In this document: positions 34,626-41,438 of the stretch, piece after piece
Position numbering within the stretch: the first letter of the stretch is position 1
Layout: each line of letters starts with the position of its first letter
NCBI RefSeq assembly: GCF_030160115.1
Contig: NZ_BSNS01000022.1
Span: 248,001-312,000, forward strand
Direction of reading: 5' to 3'
Origin: Devosia nitrariae
Lineage (GTDB): Bacteria > Pseudomonadota > Alphaproteobacteria > Rhizobiales > Devosiaceae
Length of the DNA stretch: 64,000 bases
Translations under genes and position numbers: made by a program
The notes under the pieces: model-generated
What the model saw: only the letters and a program-made list of their open reading frames with translations
The model's database searches: none
Told to the model about the DNA's origin: nothing

Positions 34626-34640
34626 GACAACAATGTTGTC
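34626..34640. promoter_or_regulatory. Palindrome in the gltB upstream region
   Basis: GACAACA-A-TGTTGTC is a perfect 7-bp inverted repeat around one base, about 330 bp before gltB in a locally AT-richer stretch (34621-34760). It looks like an operator; no regulator could be matched. The stretch 34301-34852 (552 bp) otherwise shows no convincing gene or terminator and probably holds the gltB promoter and leader. Confidence 0.45.
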
Positions 34641-34852
34641 CTATCGACCGCACATTTGCATAATTCCAATCTGCGCACAAGCGGCGGCCGTCACTTTTTC
34701 GCCATGCAGAATAGGAAAAGACCAACAAATCGTAGGAGATAGTAGGAATGCACCGTCTTTTCAACCGCCGCGGCGCATGAAGGCGGTACGAATCGACCCG
34801 ATTCGCACCACCTTCGCCTCCAATCGCCTGCGAATGCCTATTGCGGCTCCGT

Positions 34853-35010
34853 GGGTGTATTGAGATTCAGGTCAGGCCGAGGCGACCCGAAGGGCCGAAT
34901 ATGGCCGTTTTTCGAGAACCGTAGCGCAGCGTACCTTCGGGTACGTGAGCAACGGAAGCGCAGAAAGCGGCCATTTGCAGTCCGGCATCACCTGAATATC
35001 AACACACCCT
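34853..35010. repeat. MITE-like inverted element, family R3, full copy
   Basis: 158 bp with terminal inverted repeats: GGGTGTATTGAGATTCAGGT at the left and ACCTGAATATCAACACACCC at the right match at about 18 of 20 positions when inverted. The core holds further hairpins (GTACC-TTC-GGGTAC near 34932-34945 and GGCCGTTTTTC.../GAAAGCGGCC). The right end overlaps the dps stop codon. No coding capacity. Confidence 0.78.
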
Positions 35011-35482
35011 ATTCGAGGTGCGACTTGATGAACCAGAGATCCTTATCGAGCTCACGCGAAAAGGCGGTGAGGATGTCCGCGGTATCGGCGTCCCCCGCCT
35101 CGTCGGTGGTGTCGATATCCTCGCGCACCGTGTTGGCAAGGTGGGCATAGCGATCGGCGAGTGCCGCCAGGTGAGCGGGCACCTTCTGGATGTCGGTCGG
35201 ATAGGGCTCGAGCCCCGATGTCTTGGCCACCGCCTGGCTGGTGCCCAATGCTATGCCGTCAAGTTGGGCAACCCGCTCGGCCATGACGTCCCCATGCTCG
35301 TCGAGTCCGGCCCGGAAAGTGTCGAGCAGTTCGTGCACGGCGATGAACTGCGGGCCCTTGAGGTTCCAATGCGCCTGCTTGGTGGCGAGCGCCAGATCGA
35401 TGGTGTCGGCAAGCCGTGAATTGAGCAGCGCGATGACGGTCGCCTTGGTATTGGAATTGAGGTGGATCGACGGGGTTTTCAT
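35009..35482 (-). CDS. dps: Dps-family DNA-protection/ferritin-like protein
   Basis: 157 residues. A four-helix ferritin-like protein that oxidises and stores iron in a dodecamer and shields DNA. The inter-subunit ferroxidase residues are visible: H in KQAHWNLKGPQF (near 38), H in FIAVHELLD (near 50) and D/E in GLDEHGDVMAERV (near 60-67). The C-terminus ends WFIKSHLE. The stop codon is part of the right end of the R3 element. An AGGGAGA ribosome site lies before the ATG at 35482. Confidence 0.94.
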   Translation of the reverse strand: MKTPSIHLNSNTKATVIALLNSRLADTIDLALATKQAHWNLKGPQFIAVHELLDTFRAGLDEHGDVMAERVAQLDGIALGTSQAVAKTSGLEPYPTDIQKVPAHLAALADRYAHLANTVREDIDTTDEAGDADTADILTAFSRELDKDLWFIKSHLE

Positions 35483-35604
35483 GGAGGTCTCCCTGCAACA
35501 GTCGCGTGCACAACACCCGGGAGCGTGACGCGGTTCCCGGCTGTTAAGGATCCGATGCCCAGGCTGGCTCTATCACCACCGGATGGGGGGAAGAGCGGCA
35601 CATC

Positions 35605-35735
35605 GCAGTCGTGACACGATCTTGCCAAGCCCACCGGATGGACACCTCCCCCCTTGTGGGGGAGGCTGGGAGGGGGGTGCCCACGCGGCTCCGCGCATCA
35701 CCCCCTCCTGCCTCCCCCGTCAAGGGGGAGGTGAA
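35605..35735. repeat. REP-like element (family E), two rearranged partial copies
   Basis: A centre plus right block (ending CACCTCCCCCCTTGTGGGGG with its GGAGG...GGGAGGGGGG tail, 35605-35679) is followed by a separate left block (35700-35733, CCCCCTCCTGCCTCCCCC then GTCAAGGGGGAGG). The order is reversed relative to an intact copy, as if two elements abutted and lost their outer halves. It lies in the 391-bp gap between dps and hsp20, which also contains the hsp20 terminator; the dps promoter should lie in 35483-35600 but was not identified. Confidence 0.75.
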
Positions 35736-35814
35736 CTCGGTGGGCGGGCGGGTATTGCGCCTCCTTCCGGGCTCCGGCGCCGTCGACCCACCCACTACGT
35801 TCTCCGTACCCACG

Positions 35815-35847
35815 AAAGCAAAAGGCGCGGTCCAGACGGACCGCGCC
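35815..35847 (-). terminator. Intrinsic terminator of hsp20
   Basis: On the leftward strand GGCGCGGTCC and GGACCGCGCC form a 10-bp GC-rich stem with a 4-nt loop (GTCT), followed by TTTTGCTTT. It lies 27 bp past the hsp20 stop codon. Confidence 0.85.
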
Positions 35848-35873
35848 CCTTCTGTCTGCCGTAAGGCCGCCGG

Positions 35874-36329
35874 TTAGTTGACCGACTGGTCCTCGATGCT
35901 CTTGGCGCTGCCATTGATCGGAATCTGGCGCGGCTTCTTGCCCTCGGGCAGTTCGCGCTTGAGATCGATGTGCAGGAGCCCATCTTCGAGCGCGGCACCG
36001 GTTACCTCGACATAGTCAGCAAGCTGGAAGCGCAGCTCGAAGGCGCGCTCGGCAATGCCGCGATGGAGGAACTCACGGGGCTTGTCGCCCGAGTCGGCGG
36101 GCTTGGCGCCTTTGACCAGGAGGTTGTTCTCCTTGCTCTCGATGGCGATGTCGCCGTTCGAGAACCCGGCCACGGCGATCGAGACGCGGTAGGCATCTTC
36201 GCCCGTCCGCTCGATGTTGTAGGGCGGGTAGGTCTTGGCTTCCTGGGTCACCAGGTTGTCGAGACGCGAGAACAACCGGTCAAAACCAACGGTCGACCGA
36301 TAAAGGGGGGAAAAGTCGTAGGTCTGCAT
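35874..36329 (-). CDS. Small heat-shock protein, Hsp20/IbpA family
   Basis: 151 residues. An alpha-crystallin domain spans about 35-125 (YPPYNIERTGEDAYRVSIAV at the start, FLHRGIAERAFELRFQL in the middle and the GLLHIDLKRELPE end), followed by the conserved PRQIPIN tail that carries the I-x-I-type motif for oligomerisation. It holds unfolding proteins under heat stress. The ATG at 36329 was chosen because GGAGA precedes it and the family begins with MxxYDFSPL; a longer reading would include 24 residues unlike the family. Expression looks heat-controlled twice: an RpoH-type promoter and a ROSE-like hairpin over the ribosome site. Confidence 0.95.
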   Translation of the reverse strand: MQTYDFSPLYRSTVGFDRLFSRLDNLVTQEAKTYPPYNIERTGEDAYRVSIAVAGFSNGDIAIESKENNLLVKGAKPADSGDKPREFLHRGIAERAFELRFQLADYVEVTGAALEDGLLHIDLKRELPEGKKPRQIPINGSAKSIEDQSVN

Positions 36330-36331
36330 GT

Positions 36332-36356
36332 CACATTCTCCGTGTTGAGCAACGTG
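36332..36356 (-). promoter_or_regulatory. ROSE-like RNA thermometer hairpin over the hsp20 ribosome site
   Basis: In the hsp20 leader (leftward strand) ACGTTGCTC pairs with GGAGAATGT, leaving one bulged G in the TTGCT segment and a 6-nt loop; an extra C-G pair can extend the base. The paired strand contains the GGAGA ribosome site, 6 bases from the ATG. A U-U-G-C-U segment pairing with the Shine-Dalgarno sequence around a bulged G is the defining feature of ROSE elements that control rhizobial hsp20 genes. A second small hairpin (CGGG-AAGG-CCCG) lies just upstream, at about 36361-36372. Confidence 0.72.
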
Positions 36357-36442
36357 TTGTCGGGCCTTCCCGGTAAACTCCCTGTCTAGGCGAGCAGTCA
36401 TGGAAAGGTCCGGTCCCCGGCATATCCGGCGGACGCAATTGA

Positions 36443-36469
36443 TGTAGGGACGCCGAACCGGCGTTCAAG
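36443..36469 (-). promoter_or_regulatory. Candidate RpoH (sigma-32) promoter of hsp20
   Basis: On the leftward strand CTTGAA (36469-36464) is followed 15 bases later by CCTACAT, close to the alphaproteobacterial RpoH pattern (CTTGAA, spacer, CYTATNT). It lies about 115 bp ahead of the hsp20 ATG, leaving a leader long enough for a ROSE element. Confidence 0.55.
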
Positions 36470-36630
36470 ACCCCGCCGCAATGATGAATGGCGGATGAAT
36501 ATAGCGGTCCGAATAGGTTCAGCTTGCCGCGCTTAGAACGGGGCATGCGGACGGCGAGGAATGGTTCCGAGCCCCCGCGTACCCCAGCGGCGTCGTCACC
36601 CGCCCCCCGCACGGCGTCGCCAGTCACGAG

Positions 36631-36661
36631 GGCCAGCATCCGACAGGGTGCTGGCCTTTTT
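36631..36661 (+). terminator. Orphan intrinsic terminator (possible small RNA end)
   Basis: GGCCAGCATCC and GGGTGCTGGCC form an 11-bp stem (one G-U pair) with loop GACA, followed by TTTTT. No rightward gene precedes it: the DNA to the left is the hsp20 promoter region read the other way. The next rightward gene starts 105 bp later. A short rightward transcript from somewhere in 36480-36600 is the simplest explanation; a weak TATAGC box is seen near 36497. The rest of the 437-bp gap 36330-36766 holds the hsp20 leader and promoter and shows no open frame with a ribosome site. Confidence 0.72.
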
Positions 36662-36766
36662 GCCGGGCCATCGCCGGTTCCTTCTCAACCCCGACATTCC
36701 CCGCCCATTGCATGCGCGCCTGAACTCGGCCATCAGTTGTCCGATTTGATCGAATGAGCCGAAGTC

Positions 36767-37753
36767 ATGACTCTCAGCGCCACGGCCGCCGTCACCCCCG
36801 ACCAGGCCGTCCTTGTCGACCTGCCCAGCAACCGCGTGCCCGAGGGTGCCCGGCCCGGCTATTTCCGCACCGAGGACAATGTGCGGCTGCGCTACGCCAC
36901 CTGGCCGCGTGCCGCCGAGGGGCATAAAGGTACCGTCTGCCTCGTCCACGGGCGCACCGAGTTCATCGAGAAATATTTCGAGACGATCGAGGACTTCCGC
37001 CGACGCGGCTTTGCCGTCGCCACCTTCGACTGGCGCGGCCAGGGCGGTTCGGAGCGGCTGATCGGCCATCCCCACCACGGCCATGTCGAGCGTTTCGAGG
37101 ACTTTTGGCTCGACCTTAAAAGCTTCCACCGGCAGATCCTGCTGCCCGAGTGCCCGCCGCCCTTCTATCTCGTCGGTCACTCGATGGGCGGCCTCGCCTC
37201 GCTCTTTGCCGCCGCCAACGACCGCATGATGTTCGACCGGGTGTTCCTGTCGGCGCCGATGATCTGGCTGCCCAACCAGCCGCTGCCGCCGGCCGGCATG
37301 GCCTTTTTCACCCGGGCGCTCGGCTTTCTCGGCCTCTCGCAGATGCCGGTTTCGCGTCCGGCCGACCGCCCGCCCTCCCGCCAGGCGTTCGAGGGCAACC
37401 CGCTGACCTCGGACCTCGAGCGCTACATGCGCACCGTCGATGTCTATGCGGCGCGCCCCGAGCTCGAAGTTTCCGTGCCGACCCTCGGCTGGGCCGCCGC
37501 GGCGATGACCGCCATGGCCGAAGTCGCTCGCGACGACTTCCCCGCCCGCATCCGTGTGCCGGTGCTGATGCTGGCTGCCGCCTGCGACCGGGTGGTGGCG
37601 AGCGCGGCGACCGAGCAACTGGGGCTGCGGATGCGCACCGGCCGCCATGTTGTCATTCCCGGCGCTCGTCACGAGCTGTTCATGGAAACCGACGCCATCC
37701 GTGCCCAGGTCTTTGCCGCGTTCGATGCGTTCGTGACCGAGCAGAGCGAATAG
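36767..37753 (+). CDS. Alpha/beta hydrolase, monoacylglycerol lipase/lysophospholipase type
   Basis: 328 residues, no signal peptide. The hydrolase fold is clear: the oxyanion-hole region VCLVHGRTEF (about 57-66), the nucleophile elbow GHSMGG with serine near residue 140, and the catalytic histidine in GARHELFME near 306. FDWRGQGGSERL (about 86-97) is typical of PldB-like lysophospholipases and bacterial monoglyceride lipases (Hydrolase_4 family). Likely substrate is a lysophospholipid or monoacylglycerol. It is a single gene between an orphan terminator and an R4 repeat. Confidence 0.85.
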   Translation: MTLSATAAVTPDQAVLVDLPSNRVPEGARPGYFRTEDNVRLRYATWPRAAEGHKGTVCLVHGRTEFIEKYFETIEDFRRRGFAVATFDWRGQGGSERLIGHPHHGHVERFEDFWLDLKSFHRQILLPECPPPFYLVGHSMGGLASLFAAANDRMMFDRVFLSAPMIWLPNQPLPPAGMAFFTRALGFLGLSQMPVSRPADRPPSRQAFEGNPLTSDLERYMRTVDVYAARPELEVSVPTLGWAAAAMTAMAEVARDDFPARIRVPVLMLAAACDRVVASAATEQLGLRMRTGRHVVIPGARHELFMETDAIRAQVFAAFDAFVTEQSE

Positions 37754-37771
37754 GCGGCACTAGAGTGCTTT

Positions 37772-37814
37772 CAGCAAAAGTGGACACCACTTTTGCGGTT
37801 CGAAAGCGCGACAA
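37772..37814. repeat. Short repeat, family R4, copy 2
   Basis: CAGCAAAAGTGGACACCACT then TTTTGCGGTTCG and a GCGCGACAA end. AAAAGTGG and CCACTTTT are exact complements. It lies between two convergent genes. Confidence 0.82.
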
Positions 37815-37824
37815 ATTCAATAAC

Positions 37825-38322
37825 CTAGAGCGCGGCCGTAATGGTCAGGCTGACAAGCCCGAGCCCGGCGAGCGCGGCGCGCAGCATGTGGGAGTATTCC
37901 CAGCGGTTGCGCAGCTTCTCCCAGTCCTCATCGGCGGTTGAAGGTTCTTCCCCGCCGCCCGCTGCAAAGAACCGCTCGCCAGTCGGATGCAACCGTTCTT
38001 CCTTCAGCCACACGCGATTGACCGGATGAGTGACGAGCCAATAGGTCACATGCATGGCAACGAGGGCGACGAACCCCACCAGCGCCCACCAGAATGCCGA
38101 ACTGCCGGCCGGCAGGACGAACAGCAGACCGAGGGCCAGCAACGCCGCCACCGGCTCGGCAAAGCCAGTCATGGTAAAGCCTGGATAGTAGATAGGCTGC
38201 ACGGTCATATAGTCCAGCCTGTCGAGCCGCAGTTTGCCAGGATATTCCAGGGCATGCGCAAGTGACGGCGCCAGGGCCACGGCTGCCGCCAGCACGGCAA
38301 GTATCTCGAGAACGAAGGACAT
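37825..38322 (-). CDS. DUF1772-type integral membrane protein
   Basis: 165 residues with four hydrophobic segments (about 3-22, 53-70, 76-98 and 145-163). The arrangement and the C-terminal WEKLRNRWEYSHMLRAALAGL agree with the DUF1772 family, small membrane proteins of unknown role that include fungal anthrone-oxygenase-like members. No conserved catalytic residues can be assigned. It is in the same direction as hisN upstream (82-bp gap) but without an obvious functional link. Confidence 0.7.
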   Translation of the reverse strand: MSFVLEILAVLAAAVALAPSLAHALEYPGKLRLDRLDYMTVQPIYYPGFTMTGFAEPVAALLALGLLFVLPAGSSAFWWALVGFVALVAMHVTYWLVTHPVNRVWLKEERLHPTGERFFAAGGGEEPSTADEDWEKLRNRWEYSHMLRAALAGLGLVSLTITAAL

Positions 38323-38404
38323 TGGGGCTCTCGCGTCGACTGAGTCCTGGGCTCTACGCGGGAGCTGCCCGATGGTTCCCTACCGCCCCCCGCGGTGCCA
38401 CCAC

Positions 38405-39229
38405 CTACCCGCCGGCAAGCACGGCGAGCGCCGCGGCATGCAGGTCCGGGGTTGCCGCCGCCACGCAATTGCCGCCTGCCTCGGCCGGCCCGCCCGCCCA
38501 GGTGGTGATGACGCCGCCGGCATTCTCGATGATGGGAATGAGCGGCGCGATATCGACGTCTTTCAATCCCGCCTCGACCACCAGGTCGATCTGCCCCATG
38601 GCCAACAGGCAGTAGCCGTAGCAGTCGAGCCCGTAACGCACCTGCAGCACACGCGGACTGATGGCACGCCACGGTCCCTCCCGGTTGGCGCCGAGGAAAA
38701 GGTCCGGGCTCGTCGTCGTCAGCTTGGCATGGGCGAGTTCGGTCACCGCGCTGGTGCCGAGCGGGGCCATGTCGCCGCCATGGCGATAGCGCGCCCTCCC
38801 TGGCAGGCTCCAGAACGTCTCGCCGGTGAAAGGTTGCGCCATGAGGCCGGCAAGCGCCCTGCCCTGATGTATCAGGCCGATGAGCGTGCCCCATACCGGC
38901 ACGCCGGAAATGAACGCGCGGGTGCCATCTATCGGATCGATGATCCAGGTGAAGGGGCTGCCCGTCTCTTTGTTCGCCCATTCCTCGCCGACGATCGCGT
39001 GGTCGGGGAAGCTCTCCTCGATGATCTGGCGAATCGCGATCTCGGCTTCCTTGTCCGCCTCGGTCACCGGATCGAAGCCTGCCTGCCACTTGTTCTCGAC
39101 CGCCAGCGGCGTGCGGAAGAGCCGAAGCGTTACCGATGCCGCTGCTTCGGCGGCCCTGTGCAAAACTTTCTCGACCGCGTCGAAATCGACGAGGCCAGCG
39201 GGCGGCATGGCGTGCTGGGAGGTAATCAT
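38405..39229 (-). CDS. hisN: Inositol-monophosphatase-family histidinol-phosphatase
   Basis: 274 residues. Metal-dependent phosphatase with the family motifs GEEW (residues about 82-85, metal glutamate), WIIDPIDGTRAFISG (about 95-109) and the C-terminal GLKDVDIAPLIPIIENAGG. The TRAFISG variant with the D-V-D-I-A-P segment is the pattern of HisN-type histidinol-phosphatases, which supply the penultimate histidine step in many Actinobacteria and alphaproteobacteria. Close relatives are annotated suhB or inositol monophosphatase, so the exact substrate is less certain than the family. The MmgR-like small RNA gene lies behind its promoter side. Confidence 0.85.
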   Translation of the reverse strand: MITSQHAMPPAGLVDFDAVEKVLHRAAEAAASVTLRLFRTPLAVENKWQAGFDPVTEADKEAEIAIRQIIEESFPDHAIVGEEWANKETGSPFTWIIDPIDGTRAFISGVPVWGTLIGLIHQGRALAGLMAQPFTGETFWSLPGRARYRHGGDMAPLGTSAVTELAHAKLTTTSPDLFLGANREGPWRAISPRVLQVRYGLDCYGYCLLAMGQIDLVVEAGLKDVDIAPLIPIIENAGGVITTWAGGPAEAGGNCVAAATPDLHAAALAVLAGG

Positions 39230-39420
39230 CGGATTTTATTGCGCTTTCAAAGATCGAGACGGGCGCGGTATTTGCTTTTGAATTGCATCCCGCGTCAATG
39301 ACTGTGATTCATTTTTGCAACAGCATGACGGTTTTTTGCCAAGTCACGATCCAGATATTGTCCGCGTTAACAAATCAGTTCACTAAGAAGATGCATGATG
39401 GGTATGCGGCTTTACTTCAT

Positions 39421-39500
39421 ACCGGACTTGCTCCGGCCTTTGGTTGGCCGTGATCGTTTCCTCCCTTGACTTGGGCCGCCCTCGGGCGGCCCTGTTTTTT
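39421..39500 (+). ncRNA. mmgR: Candidate MmgR / alpha-r8 (suhB-type) small RNA
   Basis: An 80-nt segment with a 5' hairpin (CCGGA-CTTGC-TCCGG, 39422-39436), an unpaired TTTCCTCCCT (39456-39465) and a canonical intrinsic terminator. From memory, this single-stranded 10-mer between two hairpins is the ultra-conserved core of the alpha-r8 family, whose Sinorhizobium member MmgR limits polyhydroxybutyrate accumulation and which Rfam lists under a suhB name because it lies beside an inositol-monophosphatase-family gene, as here. The 5' end is set by the expected length; no firm promoter was seen. The remainder of the 303-bp gap 39230-39532 shows nothing else. Confidence 0.8.
39473..39500 (+). terminator. 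Intrinsic terminator of the candidate small RNA
   Basis: GGGCCGCC and GGCGGCCC form an 8-bp stem with loop CTCG, followed by TGTTTTTT. No protein gene runs rightwards into it. Confidence 0.92.
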
Positions 39501-39532
39501 CAAACTATTGTTTTGCAAATGAAAACCGGCAG

Positions 39533-40420
39533 CTACTCGGCCGCCCTGGCTATGGGGACCGCCGCCAGCGCCGCCAGGTCGAAGCCGATAAGCGCCAGGA
39601 TCAGCTTTTCCATAAGGGCCCGCATCGGTTCGAAGCCGGCGGTTTTGGTCAGCGTCACCTCGCTCATGTAGAGGTGCCGGCTGATTTCGATCTGCAGGGC
39701 ATGCACCCCATGCTGCGGACGGCCATAGGTACGGGTGGAGAACCCCCCGGCATAGGGCCTGTTGCGCGCAACCTTGAGGCCGGCGGCAACGAACACCGTC
39801 TCGACGAGATCGATGATGGCCGGCGCGCATGTGGTTCCGTAGCGGTCGCCCAGCACCACATCGGGTGCCGGCCGGTCGCCGCTACGGGTGATGCGCGGCA
39901 TGGAATGGCAATCGACGAGCAACGCGACGCCGAACGCGCTCATCGCGTCGGCCAGAAGCTTCTGCAGGGCGGTGTGGTAGGGGTGATAGATGCCCTCGAT
40001 GCGCATGCGCGCATCCTCGAGCGTCAAGCGCTCACGGTAGATCGGCTTGTTTTCGGCCACGACCCTGGCAATGGTGCCGAGCCCGGCGGCGACCCGCGGC
40101 GAGGTGGTGTTGAACCGATCCGAAAGCGGCTCGGCGAACATCTCCGGGTCGAGCTCCCAGGGTTCGCGGTTGGCATCGAGATAGGCGCGCGGGAAGTGTG
40201 CGCGCAGCAGCGGCGCGCCCAGATGCGGCGCCCGCATGAACAGTTCGTCCACCCACGCATCCTCCGACTGGCGGATCGACAGGTGGTCGAGCCGGGTCAT
40301 GGCCAGGAACCGTTCGGGATAGACGCGGCCGGAATGGGCGGAGTTGAAGACAACGGGAGCAAGCAGCCGGCGCGGACGGACGGTTTCAAAAGCGGGTCTG
40401 TCGCTGTAGTCCGACCGCAC
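39533..40420 (-). CDS. N-formylglutamate amidohydrolase family protein
   Basis: 295 residues from a GTG at 40420 that has an ideal GGAGG site four bases away; the frame is open upstream to 40576, but the extra 52 residues lack a ribosome site and family similarity. Zinc-hydrolase segments are visible: VVFNSAHSGRVYP near residue 25 and LLVDCHSMPR near 155, as in HutG-type enzymes that release formate from N-formylglutamate at the end of histidine degradation. No hut genes are nearby, and in Hyphomicrobiales this gene usually sits, as here, back to back with cpdR, so its substrate in vivo is uncertain. Confidence 0.88.
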   Translation of the reverse strand: MRSDYSDRPAFETVRPRRLLAPVVFNSAHSGRVYPERFLAMTRLDHLSIRQSEDAWVDELFMRAPHLGAPLLRAHFPRAYLDANREPWELDPEMFAEPLSDRFNTTSPRVAAGLGTIARVVAENKPIYRERLTLEDARMRIEGIYHPYHTALQKLLADAMSAFGVALLVDCHSMPRITRSGDRPAPDVVLGDRYGTTCAPAIIDLVETVFVAAGLKVARNRPYAGGFSTRTYGRPQHGVHALQIEISRHLYMSEVTLTKTAGFEPMRALMEKLILALIGFDLAALAAVPIARAAE

Positions 40421-40649
40421 CTTTCCTCCGTTTTCCGCCGCGGCGCTTTTCGCAAAATCGGCCTTGTTGAGAACAAGATTGCCCCGCTTCGCCGGCATTG
40501 TCCAGAATATCGCGATTTTGCGAGCGCGAGATTCCTCCTCTGGTTTGCCTTGCAGCAAAACTCGCTTAAACATCACCGCGTAAAATGCGATTCAATAGCC
40601 GGGATTCGCCCGAATCGGGCTCAGCGCTGGCGACTTGGAAGGTTTTGGG

Positions 40650-41009
40650 ATGAAACGGATCCTGCTTGCGGAAGACGATAACGACATGCGCCAGTTCCTG
40701 ACACGCGCGCTCAAGAACGCCGGCTACGAAGTGGTTTCGTTCGACAATGGCCTCTCCGCCTATGAGCGGCTGCGCGAGGAGCCCTTTGCGCTCCTCCTCA
40801 GCGACATCGTCATGCCCGAGATGGACGGCATCGAGCTCGCCCGGCGTGCCACCGAGCTCGACCCGGACCTCAAGGTCATGTTCATCACCGGCTTTGCCGC
40901 CGTCGCGCTCAATCCCGACAGCGACGCGCCGCGCGATGCCTCGGTGCTCTCCAAGCCCTTTCACCTGCGCGATCTGGTCAACGAGGTCGAGCGACTGCTC
41001 GCCGCCTGA
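40650..41009 (+). CDS. cpdR: Single-domain response regulator CpdR
   Basis: 119 residues, only a receiver domain. The acidic pocket is EDD (residues 8-10), the phosphorylated aspartate is D52 in LLLSDIVMPEMDG, and the conserved T and K lie in MFITGF and VLSKPF. The sequence follows the CpdR pattern closely. In Caulobacter and Sinorhizobium, unphosphorylated CpdR recruits ClpXP substrates at the cell pole to control the cell cycle, downstream of CckA and ChpT. The ATG at 40650 with GGAAGG upstream gives the family length. It is divergent from the amidohydrolase gene. Confidence 0.94.
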   Translation: MKRILLAEDDNDMRQFLTRALKNAGYEVVSFDNGLSAYERLREEPFALLLSDIVMPEMDGIELARRATELDPDLKVMFITGFAAVALNPDSDAPRDASVLSKPFHLRDLVNEVERLLAA

Positions 41010-41104
41010 GCCTGTTCATTTGCGTTCTTGACCTCTTGACCGCAGCGGGGATTTTATGGTCTATCCCCGCCACCGGAACGGCGAAGCCGCTCCGCTCGAG
41101 AGAT

Positions 41105-41179
<75 letters not shown>

Positions 41180-41268
41180 TTCTCTCTTCTTCTTAAGGCC
41201 CGATCGCAACGATCCGGCTTTCGGTGGCCCGGCTAGCCTCAGGTCACCTACCGCGCCCTTTCGGCGTC

Positions 41269-41343
41269 GGGTGCGTAGCTCAGCGGGAGAGCACTGCCTT
41301 CACACGGCAGGGGTCACAGGTTCAATCCCTGTCGCACCCACCA
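41269..41343 (+). tRNA. tRNA-Val (anticodon CAC)
   Basis: 75 nt including CCA. The acceptor stem pairs GGGTGCG with CGCACCC. The anticodon stem CTGCC/GGCAG encloses loop TTCACAC (anticodon CAC), and the T-arm contains GTTCAATC. The D-arm is identical to that of the tRNA 90 bp upstream, suggesting an old duplication. Confidence 0.97.
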
Positions 41344-41438
41344 TTGTTTTCTGTAACACCGACTAAGTGACCGGTTGCTCTGGTGGGCCTCCATCGGATG
41401 CATCTTTCTTCGCCGCTGACACCAGATATATTGGCTGC

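Noticed and set aside
36402-36661. SRP 4.5S RNA or other housekeeping RNA before the orphan terminator
   Set aside because: The conserved SRP tetraloop/symmetric-loop sequences are absent and no tmRNA or RNase P core motif is present.
41180-41268. Possible third tRNA or attachment-site duplication between the two tRNA-Val genes
   Set aside because: No cloverleaf can be drawn, and no direct repeat of the tRNA 3' end was seen downstream, so there is no sign of an integrated element.
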